The notes: generated by a model from the letters alone, not told the origin. DNA of 64,000 nucleotides from JAXMAO01 sp046350375 (GCA_046350375.1 JAXMAO010000007.1:155861-219860), one strand, 5' to 3'; positions 8,447-18,500 are shown, counted from the first letter of the stretch. Numbers and translations: made by a program.

Positions 8447-9013
8447 ATGGTTGCGTTCGCACTCGATCAAGTATCAGCCATTGGGGCGGATGAGCCCTTT
8501 CCGAGGCTTGCAGTTCAGCCCGGATCGGATGCCGTTTCGCACGACCGCACGGACGAAGAGATTCTCGCTGCGGCGGTATCCCGGGCTCGCAATCAACTTC
8601 CAAGCATCAAGGCTCAGTTCGAGAAAACGGAGCAGGTGCAACGGCAGTGTCAAGATGACCTTCGAATCTTGGAATTGAACCAAGCATCCGATGATTGGAT
8701 CACCGAGCGGATGGCCAGCAATGTGTACTTTCACTCGGTCATGAAAGAGCGAGAAGACAGTCTGCGACAGTTTGTTGAGAATCTCCACGAATTTCGTCGT
8801 CGGACCGGCGCGTGGAGCGCCGAAGCGGATTCGTTGGTTTCTGACCTGATGCGTCTGTGTGAGCTGGCTGCTTGGGCTCAGCGCGCGGCCTTGTCGTGGT
8901 CCGCGCAGCTGTGCGATGAGTACGCTATGCGATATCCCGCATCACAGACACTCCCTTTCGAACCACTGGACCTCGGGCCCACGGACTCTTCGAACCTTCC
9001 TCCCGTTCTCTAG
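8447..9013 (+). CDS. Unknown protein upstream of a PIN-domain gene
   Basis: This 188-residue protein matches no family I recognise. It is soluble, with no signal peptide. The middle (about residues 35-100) is rich in Glu, Gln, Arg and Leu and looks helical or coiled coil (QLPSIKAQFEKTEQVQRQCQ). The C-terminal part has AWAQRAALSWSAQLCDEYAM. The gene begins 4 nt after asd and ends 16 nt before the PIN-domain gene, so the two may be co-transcribed. Its base composition is clearly less GC-rich than asd and the HD gene on either side, suggesting a later arrival. It could be the antitoxin or partner of the PIN protein, though it is larger than most VapB antitoxins and no DNA-binding motif is visible. 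Confidence 0.7.
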   Translation: MVAFALDQVSAIGADEPFPRLAVQPGSDAVSHDRTDEEILAAAVSRARNQLPSIKAQFEKTEQVQRQCQDDLRILELNQASDDWITERMASNVYFHSVMKEREDSLRQFVENLHEFRRRTGAWSAEADSLVSDLMRLCELAAWAQRAALSWSAQLCDEYAMRYPASQTLPFEPLDLGPTDSSNLPPVL

Positions 9014-9029
9014 CCTGAGGCGCGTTGCG

Positions 9030-9485
9030 ATGAAGGTCGTCGTCGACACGGGTGCGCTAGTGGGCCTGGTGAACTCGCGAGATCAGTGGCATTCTCCTGC
9101 TAAGGCCATCCGGAATCGGCTTCTTCAAAGGAAAGCCGATTTGTTCGTGCCACGAATCGTCCGCGTGGAGCTCTATGCCCACGCAACACGATTGCAGTCC
9201 AAGAGCGATTCGGCGAACGAGCGCAAGAGATTCATTCAGTCAATTGAGGCTTTGGAATTACCGATTATTGAGCATGAACTCTCTGATTTCGTAGCAGCTG
9301 AGCGGTGGTGGACGCAATACGCCGATTGGCCCCTCGACTTGCCGGACGTCCTGATTGTCGAAACTGCAAGGCGCATCCACGCCGAACGTATCTGGGCGTT
9401 TGACAAGAATCTGACCAAATTCGTGGCTCAGACTCGAGGGTCGCTCCGGACCATTGGCGCCCCAAACGGTGGCGTCGAGCCATGA
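9030..9485 (+). CDS. PIN-domain nuclease, VapC-like
   Basis: PIN domains are Mg2+-dependent ribonucleases, often the toxin of VapBC pairs. The protein is 151 residues, typical for VapC. The acidic metal-binding set is visible: D6 in VVVDTGALV, E47 in VRVELYA, D103/D106 in PLDLPDVLIV and D125 in AFDKNLTK. The ATG has TGAGG about 9 nt upstream. The gene shares the lower GC content of the upstream unknown gene and overlaps the HD-domain gene downstream by 4 nt (ATGA). Toxin function is inferred; PIN proteins also act in RNA processing. Confidence 0.82.
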   Translation: MKVVVDTGALVGLVNSRDQWHSPAKAIRNRLLQRKADLFVPRIVRVELYAHATRLQSKSDSANERKRFIQSIEALELPIIEHELSDFVAAERWWTQYADWPLDLPDVLIVETARRIHAERIWAFDKNLTKFVAQTRGSLRTIGAPNGGVEP

Positions 9486-10051
9486 CCCGCGACTCCGCCT
9501 GGCAGCTCGTCTGCGAATTCGTCACCTCTGACTCCCTCCGCAAGCACATGCTCGCCGTCGAGGCCGCCATGCGATACTACGCCCCCCTGCTCGGCGGAGA
9601 CGCCGACCAGTGGGCCATCGTCGGCCTGCTGCACGACTTCGACTACGAGCGCTGGCCCGACCCGCCAAACCACACCCGCGAAGGCGCCGCCATCCTCCGC
9701 CAGCGCGGCGTCGACGAAGAGATCATCGGCGCCATCCTCTCGCACGCCGACTGGAACCTCGCCGACTATCCGCGCGATCGGCCGGTGCGAAAGGCCCTGT
9801 TCGCCTGCGACGAGCTGGCCGGCTTCACCGTCGCCGCGGCGTTGGTCCGCCCGACGCGCCTGGCCGGCATGGAGCCGTCAAGCGTCCGCAAGAAGCTGAA
9901 GACGCCCGCCTTCGCCGCCGCCGTCAGCAGAGAAGACATCGCCGCCGGCGCGGCGCTGCTGGGCCTGCCGCTCGACGACCACATCCGCAACATCATCGCT
10001 GCATTGCAGCCCGCGGCCGGGTCGCTGGGGCTGGCTGCGCCCACGCCCTAA
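9482..10051 (+). CDS. HD-domain hydrolase
   Basis: This 189-residue protein belongs to the HD superfamily of metal-dependent phosphohydrolases. The metal ligands fit H22 (LRKHMLA), H51-D52 (LLHDFDYERWPDP), H88 (ILSHADW) and D110 (FACDELAG). The substrate cannot be read from the sequence; related short proteins are annotated only as HDIG or HD hydrolases. It starts inside the stop codon of the PIN gene (ATGA), so translation is probably coupled, but its GC content matches the chromosome background rather than the PIN gene. The protein is complete. Confidence 0.88.
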   Translation: MTRDSAWQLVCEFVTSDSLRKHMLAVEAAMRYYAPLLGGDADQWAIVGLLHDFDYERWPDPPNHTREGAAILRQRGVDEEIIGAILSHADWNLADYPRDRPVRKALFACDELAGFTVAAALVRPTRLAGMEPSSVRKKLKTPAFAAAVSREDIAAGAALLGLPLDDHIRNIIAALQPAAGSLGLAAPTP

Positions 10052-10141
10052 TCGCCGCCCGCCGCGACGCAGAGCCGTCCGCCGCTAGTCTCGCCCCGCC
10101 GCCGCCGGTACAGTCCGGCCTCGTCGTCCTCGGGACCCCGC

Positions 10142-11269
10142 ATGAACGCCGCGCCTGAAAAATACGACCTCGACCGCGTCGTGCGACTCGTCGTGCTGCT
10201 CGCCGTGCTGGCCGGCCTGTTTCTGCTCGTTCGCACCCTGGCCGACGTGCTGCTGCCCTTTGCGATCGCCGTCCTGCTCGCCTACCTGCTGAACCCCATC
10301 GTCACGCTGCTCGAACGCCGCCTGCACAGCCGAACGCTCGCGGCGATGCTCACCGTCTTCACGACGCTGCTGCTGTTGGTCGGCGCGGTCCTGGTGCTCA
10401 CGCCTGTCGTGCAGTCCGAAATCGGACGGTTCGAGTCGGTCGTCGGTCAGCTCCGCGACAGCGGCTCGGCGCTGGCGCGCCGCGCCCGCGACACGCTCGC
10501 CCACCCCACCGATCCGCGGCTCGCCTGGCTTCAGGCGCGCGTCAACGAGTTCCTCGCCTCCGAAGATTTCGCCACGCTGCTGAAACAGGCCGGCGCCCTG
10601 GCCGTGCCCACCGCGTGGGGACTGGTCAGCGGCGCGCTGCGCGTCGTGGCGATCGCCGTCGGGCTGACCATCGTGCTGGTCTATCTCGTCTTTCTGCTGA
10701 TCGACTACCGCCTGCTCGCCCGGCGCTGGAAGGAATTCCTGCCCCCCGCCCACCGCGGCACCATCGTCGAGTTCTTCGAGGAATTCCGCTCGGCCATGGC
10801 CCGCTACTTCCGCGGGCAGTTCGTCGTCGCCACGCTCACCGGGGCGCTGTTCGCCACCGGCTTCTCGATCATCCACCTGCCGCTGGCGGTGCTCGTCGGC
10901 CTGCTCGTCGGCCTGATGAACATGGTCCCCTACCTGCAGACCATCGCCATCGTCCCCTGCTGCATCCTGGGGCTGCTCCGGGCGGTGGAAGCGCAGTCCA
11001 GCCCGATCATGGCCGTGCTCGCCGTGCTCGCCGTCTTCGCGGTCGTGCAATGCCTGATGGACGGGCTGCTCGCGCCGCGCATCGTCGGCCACGCCGTCGG
11101 CCTGCGACCGGCCCTCATCATGCTCTCGATCTTCGTCTGGGGACGCCTGCTCGGCTTTCTCGGACTGGTACTGGCGATTCCGCTCACCTGCCTCGCGCTG
11201 GCCTACTATCGCCGCGTCGTTCTCAAGGCGCCGGGCGGGTCGTCGCCGCCGCAGCCGGGCTCACCTTGA
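10142..11269 (+). CDS. AI-2E family (PerM-like) membrane transporter
   Basis: This 375-residue integral membrane protein has the layout of the AI-2E/PerM family: two N-terminal transmembrane helices (VVRLVVLLAVLAGLFLLVRT and LLPFAIAVLLAYLLNPIVTL), a third helix, a soluble middle with amphipathic helices, then a C-terminal bundle with PLAVLVGLLVGLMNMVPYLQ and the family-like APRIVGHAVGLRPALIM. Members export small molecules or act as ion antiporters, and the substrate here is unknown. The last 47 nt overlap, on the opposite strand, the end of the lipoprotein gene. Confidence 0.9.
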   Translation: MNAAPEKYDLDRVVRLVVLLAVLAGLFLLVRTLADVLLPFAIAVLLAYLLNPIVTLLERRLHSRTLAAMLTVFTTLLLLVGAVLVLTPVVQSEIGRFESVVGQLRDSGSALARRARDTLAHPTDPRLAWLQARVNEFLASEDFATLLKQAGALAVPTAWGLVSGALRVVAIAVGLTIVLVYLVFLLIDYRLLARRWKEFLPPAHRGTIVEFFEEFRSAMARYFRGQFVVATLTGALFATGFSIIHLPLAVLVGLLVGLMNMVPYLQTIAIVPCCILGLLRAVEAQSSPIMAVLAVLAVFAVVQCLMDGLLAPRIVGHAVGLRPALIMLSIFVWGRLLGFLGLVLAIPLTCLALAYYRRVVLKAPGGSSPPQPGSP

Positions 11270-11894
11270 CGAGCCGCACGGCGGTCAGCCCGGCCCCGCT
11301 CACCCAGTCGACGAACCGCGCCCGCACGACCAGTTCGCCGCGCGTCGGCACGCCGTCGCGCCACGGCATCTTCACGGTGAAGTGCGCCGTCATGAACCGC
11401 CCGTACCACGCCTTGCGCAGCGCCGCCCCTTCCAGCGTCGCCGACGCCAGCACGCGGGACGATTCCGGCGCGCTCAGCTCGACGACCTCGACCGTCAGCG
11501 ATCCGGCCGCCTTCACGCTGTCGCCGTCGTCGTCAAACGGCTCGATATAGACCGCGACGCCGTCGTCGCCGGGCCGGCCATCGTCGTTGTAGCCGCCCGA
11601 CAGCGCGTCGATTTCGATTCGCGCGGCGTGCGGTATCAGCTTGGCGCGCTCGTCGGTCACGCCCTGCAAGTTGCGAATCTGCTCGGCCTGCTGGCGGATG
11701 AGCTGGTCGCGGGCGGCGAGTTCGCGCGACATCTCCGCCTCGCGCTCGTGATGGGCGCGATCGTCGCGCGACTCGCTGACAGTTTTCTCGGTGTCCGGGA
11801 TGCACGCCGGCAGCAGCGCCAGGACCACCAGCGTGGCCCCCCACCTCGCCCACGCCCGATCAGACGATCGACGGCGGCGCCGCGTGTCGCTCAT
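11223..11894 (-). CDS. Putative lipoprotein of unknown function
   Basis: This 223-residue protein has an Arg-rich N-terminus, a hydrophobic stretch and a lipobox (VVLALLPAC), so it is probably a lipid-anchored envelope protein. Residues about 40-75 are charged and likely coiled coil (DDRAHHEREAEMSRELAARD). The rest looks like a beta-rich domain (DDDGDSVKAAGSLTVEVVEL and GELVVRARFVDWVSGAGLTA). I do not recognise a named family. Its ATG overlaps the clpP stop (ATGA), so it belongs to the tig-clpP-clpP transcript. It converges with the AI-2E transporter, with an antisense overlap of 47 nt. Confidence 0.8.
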   Translation of the reverse strand: MSDTRRRRRSSDRAWARWGATLVVLALLPACIPDTEKTVSESRDDRAHHEREAEMSRELAARDQLIRQQAEQIRNLQGVTDERAKLIPHAARIEIDALSGGYNDDGRPGDDGVAVYIEPFDDDGDSVKAAGSLTVEVVELSAPESSRVLASATLEGAALRKAWYGRFMTAHFTVKMPWRDGVPTRGELVVRARFVDWVSGAGLTAVRLVKVSPAAAATTRPAP

Positions 11895-12532
11895 TCGTCG
11901 CTCAGCGGGGCACGCTTCGGCAGCGCGCTGTCCGGCATGCGCTCGAGAATCTTGTCGACCAGGCCGTAATCCAGCGCCTCGGCCGGGTCGAGCCACAGGT
12001 TGCGGTCGCAGTCCTTCTCGATCTTGGTCATCGACTGGCCCGAGTGTTTCGCCAGGATCTGGTAGAGCACCGACCGCAGCCGGATGATCTCGCGCGCCTC
12101 GATCGACAGGTCGGTCGCCGTTCCCTGCATCAGTCCGCCGAGCAGCGGCTGGTGCAGCAGCACGCGCGAGTTCGGCAGGATGAACCGCTTGCCCTTCGCG
12201 CCGCCCGCCAGCAGCACCGCCCCCATGCTGGCAGACATGCCGATGCCATAGGTCGCCACGTCGCACCGCAGAAACTGCATCGTGTCGTAAATCGCCAGGC
12301 CGGCCGAGACGCTGCCGCCGGGCGAGTTGACGTACAGGTTGATGTCGGCCGCGCTGTCCTCGTTCGCCAGGAAGAGCATCTGCGCGACGATGGTGTTGGC
12401 CATCTCGTCGTCGATCGCCCCGCCGCAGAACACCACCCGGTCGCGCAGCAGCCGAGAGTAAATGTCGTACGAGCGCTCGCCGCGCCCGGTCTTCTCGATC
12501 ACGATCGGGATCAGGTGCTGATTCACGGCCAT
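11891..12532 (-). CDS. clpP: ATP-dependent Clp protease proteolytic subunit (second copy)
   Basis: ClpP is the serine protease barrel that degrades substrates unfolded by ClpX/A/C. The start is placed at the ATG 12530-12532, which has GGGAG 8 nt upstream; an in-frame ATG nine codons earlier is less likely. The 213-residue protein has an intact triad: S102 in GMSASMGAV, H127 in VLLHQPL and D176 in KDCDRNLW. It lies 98 nt downstream of a second clpP and differs from it clearly in sequence, as in bacteria that assemble mixed ClpP1P2 rings. No ClpX gene is in the window. Confidence 0.96.
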   Translation of the reverse strand: MAVNQHLIPIVIEKTGRGERSYDIYSRLLRDRVVFCGGAIDDEMANTIVAQMLFLANEDSAADINLYVNSPGGSVSAGLAIYDTMQFLRCDVATYGIGMSASMGAVLLAGGAKGKRFILPNSRVLLHQPLLGGLMQGTATDLSIEAREIIRLRSVLYQILAKHSGQSMTKIEKDCDRNLWLDPAEALDYGLVDKILERMPDSALPKRAPLSDE

Positions 12533-12630
12533 CGTGCTTGCTCCCGGGCGTGGCCCCACGCCCCATCCGCTTGCCGCCGGTCTTTCGTCCCGGCCCCCCG
12601 GCGCCGGTCGCCCGGCCCTGCCGCCGTCGA

Positions 12631-13251
12631 CTACTTCTTCTTGTCCTTCTTCCCCTCTTCAACAATCTCGTCGACGATTCCCCACTCCTTGGCTTCCTTC
12701 GCGCTCATGTAGCGGTCGCGCTCGGTCTCGGCCTCGATCTTCTCGAGCGCCTGCGACGTGTGTCGCGCCAGAATCTCGTTCAGCTTGCGCTTGTCGCGCA
12801 GAATCTCCTCGGCCTGAATGCGGATGTCCTCCGCCTGGCCCGTGATTCCGCCCCACGGCTGATGCAGCATGATCTTGCTGTTCGGCAGGCAGTAGCGCTT
12901 GCCGCGCGTCCCGGCCGCCAGTATCACCGCGCCGCCGCTGGCCGCCTGCCCGATCGAATAGGTCGCGATGTCGCACGTCAGGAACTGCATCGTGTCGTAG
13001 ATCGCCAGCGTCTGGTCGACCAGCCCGCCGGGACAGTTGATGTACAGGTTGATGTCCTGGTCCTTGCGCACGCTCTGAAGATAGAGCAGCCGCATGATGA
13101 CCACGCTCGCCGTCCGCTCCGAGATCGGACCGGCCAGGAAGATGATGCGGTTCTCCAGGAGCATGTCTTCGATCGACATCTCCCGGTAGCGCTGCATCGG
13201 CGGCACCTGGGCATAGGTCTGCATCATCCTCTCCAGCGGATTGTGAATCAT
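12631..13251 (-). CDS. clpP: ATP-dependent Clp protease proteolytic subunit (first copy)
   Basis: This 206-residue ClpP lies directly downstream of trigger factor, the classic tig-clpP order. The triad is present: S105 in SIGQAASGGAVIL, H130 in IMLHQPW and D179 in TERDRYMS. Two positions near the active site differ from the common sequences: GQAASGGA where GQAASMGA is usual, and INCPGG where INSPGG is usual. The lysine-rich C-terminus (EEGKKDKKK) is short and disordered. GGAG lies 5 nt before the chosen ATG. It probably pairs with the downstream ClpP. Confidence 0.96.
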   Translation of the reverse strand: MIHNPLERMMQTYAQVPPMQRYREMSIEDMLLENRIIFLAGPISERTASVVIMRLLYLQSVRKDQDINLYINCPGGLVDQTLAIYDTMQFLTCDIATYSIGQAASGGAVILAAGTRGKRYCLPNSKIMLHQPWGGITGQAEDIRIQAEEILRDKRKLNEILARHTSQALEKIEAETERDRYMSAKEAKEWGIVDEIVEEGKKDKKK

Positions 13252-13287
13252 CGCATCTCCCCTGTTGCCGATCTCACCGCCCGGCCC

Positions 13288-14832
13288 CTAGGTCGCGTCA
13301 GCCACGGCCGATACCGATTCAGCCGGACCGCTCGTCTCTTCTATCTCGGCATCTTCCAGCAGCCGGTCGAGGCACTTCCGGTCACGGATGTCGACATATA
13401 GGGCCGTCAGCCCGTCGCCTTGCGCCAGCTCGTCCCGAACGCGGTCGAACCGGCGGTTATACTGCCGCGCGATCTCGGCGATCTGCGAATTCAGCTCTTC
13501 CTCCGAGACCTCGATCTCGAGCTTGGTCGAGATTTCCTCCAGCACGAATTGCAGCTTCAGGCTCTCGATCGCCTGCTTGGCCGCGCTGGTTCGCAGCTCG
13601 TCGGCGTGCTTGGCAATCGCCTCTTCCGGCACGCCGTTCCGCCGCAGCTCCACCACCTTTCGAACGATCGCCCGGTCGATGTGCCGCCGCGAAATCCCCT
13701 CCGGCAGCTCCATCGCCGTCTTTTCGAGCAGCGCCCGGCACAGCTGGTTGCGCATCCCGGTCTGCACCGCGTCGGTCAGCTCGCGCTCCATCCGCGCCTT
13801 CAGATACTCGCGCGCCTCGGCCTCGCTTTCGAACCCCAGCGCGTCCAGAAACTCCTTGTCGACCGGCGGCAGCGCGAACCGCTTCACCTCGTGCACCTGG
13901 AACTCGAAGTCGGCACTCTTCTCGCGCAGCTCGGCCCGCTCGTGGTCGGCCGGCACGGTGCCCGACGCCTGGCGCGTGTCGCCCGCCTTGGCGCCGGCCA
14001 GCGTCTCGCCGAGTTTTTCCAGCGTCACCCCCTCGATCTGCTGCGGCCGCACGTACACCTGCGTGTTTTCCTGCTTGCGGATCACCTCGCCCCCGACGCG
14101 CATCGTCACGTCGCACACCAGCAGGTCATCCGTCTTGGCCGTTCCCTTGGCCACCGGCTCCCACTGCCCGCGATAGGCCCGCATCCGGTCGAGCTGCTTG
14201 GTGATGTCGCCTTCGGTGATCGCCACCTTCGGCCGCTTTATCTTGAGTCCCTTCCATTCCGGCAGCGTAAACTCGGGCCAGACCTCAACCTCGCACCGGA
14301 ACTCGAACGGCCCCTCATCCGGCAGCGTCAGCTTGCGCAGCGCCGCCTCGACGCCGGTCAGCGTCTCGTTGCCGTCGGTCCCGCGGATCCACACCTGCGG
14401 ATCGCCCAGCGGCTTGATCGATTCCTTCTCGGTCGCCGCGAGGTAGGCGTTGGTCATCAGCTTGAGCTGAACCTGCTCGCCCACTTCCTGCGCGAACCGC
14501 TTTTCCACCAGCCGGCGCGGCGCACGCCCGCGCCGAAAGCCCGGCACCAGCGCGTCGGTGAACAGCTCGCTGTATTGCTTGTCGCGCTCCTCGGCGATCG
14601 TCTCGGCCGGAACCGATATCTTCAGCCGCTTCCGCAGGACGCCCGCGTCGCCGACCTCGACGCCGATGACGCGCTTCAGCCGCTCCTTCAGCTCCTCGGC
14701 TGACTCCTCATCACTCCCCGTCTCCTGCGCCGCCTCTTCGGCCTCGGCCGCCTCGACCGCGGCGGCGGCGGCCGGAAGTTCTTCCGGCTTCGATCCGGCC
14801 GGCTCAGTTGCCTCGCGCTTCTTCTTTGCCAT
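13288..14832 (-). CDS. tig: Trigger factor
   Basis: Trigger factor is the ribosome-bound chaperone at the peptide exit tunnel. The start is the ATG at 14830-14832 (MAKKKREATEP), giving 514 residues. The frame is open 76 codons further but that stretch is not protein-like. An unusual acidic, Ala/Glu-rich leader of about 50 residues (AAAAVEAAEAEEAAQETGSD) precedes the ribosome-binding domain, which has the signature region PGFRRGRAPRRLVEKRF. A weakly conserved FKBP-like middle and a long helical C-terminal domain (EELNSQIAEIARQYNRRFDR) follow. Trigger factors are usually 430-480 residues, so the leader explains the extra length. It heads the clpP operon, 36 nt before the first clpP. Confidence 0.94.
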   Translation of the reverse strand: MAKKKREATEPAGSKPEELPAAAAAVEAAEAEEAAQETGSDEESAEELKERLKRVIGVEVGDAGVLRKRLKISVPAETIAEERDKQYSELFTDALVPGFRRGRAPRRLVEKRFAQEVGEQVQLKLMTNAYLAATEKESIKPLGDPQVWIRGTDGNETLTGVEAALRKLTLPDEGPFEFRCEVEVWPEFTLPEWKGLKIKRPKVAITEGDITKQLDRMRAYRGQWEPVAKGTAKTDDLLVCDVTMRVGGEVIRKQENTQVYVRPQQIEGVTLEKLGETLAGAKAGDTRQASGTVPADHERAELREKSADFEFQVHEVKRFALPPVDKEFLDALGFESEAEAREYLKARMERELTDAVQTGMRNQLCRALLEKTAMELPEGISRRHIDRAIVRKVVELRRNGVPEEAIAKHADELRTSAAKQAIESLKLQFVLEEISTKLEIEVSEEELNSQIAEIARQYNRRFDRVRDELAQGDGLTALYVDIRDRKCLDRLLEDAEIEETSGPAESVSAVADAT

Positions 14833-15586
14833 GATGTGCCCAACTTTGCTGGCGGGTGGCCGGGTCACCTGTTGACACGGCGCGCCGCTCAGTCCCAGAT
14901 GCCGGTCCACGCCCGAACCGCTCGGTCGCCCACGGCATCGAATCCCGACGACACTGGCACTCCAGCTGCGGAATGTCGGCCGTCCGTCCCAACCGTTGCC
15001 GCGACAAGTCGTTAGCGGATTTCGCAGTGCGCGGCCCGGTTCTCGGACGCAGACAGGCAAGCAGGATAGAAACCGGCGTCGCGTGCGTCAAGCCATGCAC
15101 CCCCACCCCGAGCGCCGCCCTAGCGCGCGTCGCGACGAATTGCATGGGAATTCTTGGTGAATTCTTTTTAATGATTGACCCCGTGGCCCGCCAGCGATTA
15201 CTCTGCACGTTAGAGGGAACAGTCTTCGCGGAGGGAATGCCTGCTCGTTGGGGTCCAGTCTTCGATCAGGCAATCAATTCGCACTAGCAGAATAGTCCGT
15301 CGATCTTGACCCGTGTCGGGGTTGGTCCGGCCCGCGACACGCAGCGTCGATCGGCTCGCGCGGATGTTTCCGTGGCGATGATCTATTCACCTGAACCGGG
15401 GGATAAGCGCGCGGTCTCCGCGCTGCGTCGGATCACAAATTTAACATCTGCATCAACTTGTCACTGGGAATCTCCGTGCCATTTCCGGCAGCTGCCGCGG
15501 GTGGCACGGTTTCTTTGAGCCTATTTTACGGTGCATCGAATTCCGTATAGCTACTTGAGGAACTGACGTAGAAAAGGAGTCTTGCA
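14833..15586. other. Long divergent gap between tig and the giant secreted protein gene
   Basis: This 754-bp gap should hold the promoters for tig (minus) and for the 2404-codon gene (plus). Frames in it (for example 14856-15287 plus) look like random high-GC translation and have no recognisable family. An AT-rich patch at 15141-15175 has two GAATTC sites 5 nt apart followed by TTTTTAATGATTGACC. A small GCGCGG/CCGCGC hairpin lies at 15409-15423. Just before the plus gene, CGTATAGC near 15545-15552 could be part of a -10 box. No RNA gene is visible. Confidence 0.35.
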
Positions 15587-18500
15587 ATGTCGTCCGTCAT
15601 CGCTGGCTGGTGTTCCACAAACCGCTCCACAACTCGCACAACCGCTCGCCTCGCCGGAACCGTTATCGGGCTGGTACTCGCCCTGGCCGCCACCCGGGCC
15701 AACGCCCAGGTAGTCATCAGCCAGGTCTATGGCGGCGGTAACAACGGCGGCGCCCTGTTCAATGCCGATTTCGTCGAGCTCTACAACACCGGCGGAAGTT
15801 CCATCAACTTCGCCACCACCAACTACTCGCTGCACTATCGCGCCGCCACCGGCACCAGCTGGACCAAGATCACCATCAGCACCGGCACCATCCCCGCCAA
15901 CGGCTACTACCTCATCCGCACCATCAACGCCGGCACCAGCTACGGCACGCTCGACGTGCCGTCGCCCGACATGACCGCCACAACGCCTGACATGTCGGCC
16001 ACGGCCGGCGTCATCGCGCTTTACAACTCCGGCACCACCGTCCTGGTTGGCAGCAGCGCCTGCCCGCCCGCCATCAGCTCGGGCACCGGCACGCTCCAGG
16101 ACCTCGTCGGCTGGGGCACCACCGCCAACTGCAGCGAGCCGACCGCCTCCAACTCCACCGCCAACAACGCCCCCGCCCCCGATAACCGCAACGCCGTCAT
16201 TCGCCGCAGCTGCGGCGGCGGCGATGGTAACAACAACGGCTCCGACCTCTTCGTCGGACTCCCCAATCCGCGCAACACGGCCACCACCGCGACCGTCAAC
16301 CTGTCGGCCTGGGGCGGCGGCTCGCCGTCCAACGTCCGCGCCGGCGATGCCACTCTGCTCGTCGTCATCCCCAAGAACTGCACCGGCGGCCGCGTGCTCG
16401 GCGCCTCGGTCAGCGCGAACCTCAGCTCCATCAGCCTCTCGAACCCGCAGACCTTCTTCGACGACGGCACCAATGGCGACGAAGTGTCCGGCGACGGCAT
16501 CTACTCCTACCTGGCGTCGGTGCCTGGCGCGGCCACGACGGGCGCGAAGACCATTCAGGCCAGCGTCACCAGCGGCGGAAACTCCGGCGGCTGCATTATC
16601 CCGCTGGTCGTCACCAGCAGCGCCGGCCCGGCCGGTGACTCCTGCCGCACCGCCATCGCCATTCCGCCCAGCGGCACGCCCGGCACGCTCAACTCCTACG
16701 GCGCCGCCGGCGTCTCCACCACCGGCAACCTCACCAACGCCCAACCCGAATACAACCAGACCATGAACGGCTTCGCCACCGCCGGGTCGCATAACACCTC
16801 AAGCGCAATGCGCCGCGGCATCTGGTACACCTGCGTCGGCACCGGCGGCACCATGACCGCCGAGACCTGCCCGTCCACCACATTCGACAGCGTGGTGGGC
16901 GTCTACTGCGGCACCTGTGACGGCCTGTCGGTCGTCGCCGGCGACGACGACACCTGCACCGGAGTTTCCGGCACACTCGCCAAGGCGACCTGGTGTTCGA
17001 CGGCCGGCCAGACCTACTACGTCTGGGTCTCTCACTTCAGCACCGGCGCCCAGACCAACGCCTACACCATCAAGATCACCGACAACGGCACGGCCTGCGC
17101 CACGCAGCGCCCCTGCACCACCTGCACGCCGACCTGTCCCGGCGGCTCCACCATTGAAGACGAAACCAACCCCGGCAACTCCAGCAACGACGGCTGCGAC
17201 GCCAGCAGCGTCACCGCCGCAACGGCAAACACCTTCACGAGCGTGACGGTCAGCGGAACCGTGCTGAACATCTGCGGCACCAGCCGCGCGGTGGGCGGCA
17301 CCAGCTCGGCCGCCGGCACCATCGACAACGACTGGTATCGCTTCCAGGCCGGCACGACCGACACCTTCCAGGCCAACTGCACCGCCCAGTTCCCGGTCCA
17401 GATTCAGCTCCGCCAGCTCTCCGGCACCGGCACCTGTTCCACGAACACGCTGGTCAGCTCGGCAACGGCCGAGCGCTGCGCCACGGCCACCATCAGCACC
17501 ACCGTCACCAGCGGCGTCTGGTACGCTCTGAAGGTTTTCCCCAACCTGCCCAGCGGCAACAACAACAACTCCGGCTTCATGGTCGGCGCGACCAGCAACG
17601 CCTATGTGCTCTCTATGCAGGTCGGCGTGCCGCCCGCCAACGACGTCTGCGGCAACAACGTCGGCAGCTTCACCATCGCCGGCGCCGGCGGCACCGCCAG
17701 CGGCAACTCGACCAATGCATCGAGTGATGCAGGCCTGCCCGCGTCCGCCTGCCCGGCCGGCAGCAACGACGTCTGGTACTACATCACCCCGACTGCCACC
17801 GGCCCGTTCCTGGTCTCCACCTGCGGCAGCAGCTACGACACCATCGTAAACGTCTACACCGGCGCCTGCGGCTCGCTGACCGAGGTCGGCTGCAACGATG
17901 ACAGCACCCAGTGCAGCGGCGGAACGTCCGAACTGCGCGTCACCCTCACCGCCGCCACGCTCTACCGCATCCGCATCGCCTCGAAGACCGGCACCACCGG
18001 CGCCTACAGCCTCTCCGTTCAGCCGGCCCCCGTGAACGACGATTGCGCCAGCGCCCTGGCGCTGTCAGCCGTCTCCACGCTCTCAAACTCGTGGGGCGGC
18101 TCGTTCCAGCAGAGCAACGCCACGGCGCTCGCCGACGGCACTGCCACCTGCGCCACCACCAGCCGCGACCTGTGGTACAGCTTCACGCCGGCCGTCTCCG
18201 GCGTCTGGACGATCGACACCTGCTCCGCCAGCACCGTGCCCGACACGGTCGTCTCGCTGTGGGATACGTGCGGCGGCACCGAGCTGGCCTGCAACGACGA
18301 CGCCTCGCCCGCCTGCACGCCGGCGACCTCGTCGCGCATCACGCCCACGCTGACCGCCTCCACCACCTACCTGATTCGCATCGCGTCGAAGAACGCCATC
18401 TCCACCGGCGGCCTGATCGCCTTCAACGTCGTTCCGCCCACGCCCGGCAACGATGCCTGCGGCGCCAATGTCGGCAGCTTCAGCTACAGCGGCACGGGCT

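Noticed and set aside
14833..15060. N-terminal extension of trigger factor by 76 codons
   Set aside because: The stretch does not resemble trigger factor, and the ATG at 14832 already gives a longer-than-usual protein.
14856..15287. 143-codon plus-strand frame in the tig/giant-gene gap
   Set aside because: There is no ribosome site, no family and mixed composition; it more likely is leader or promoter DNA.
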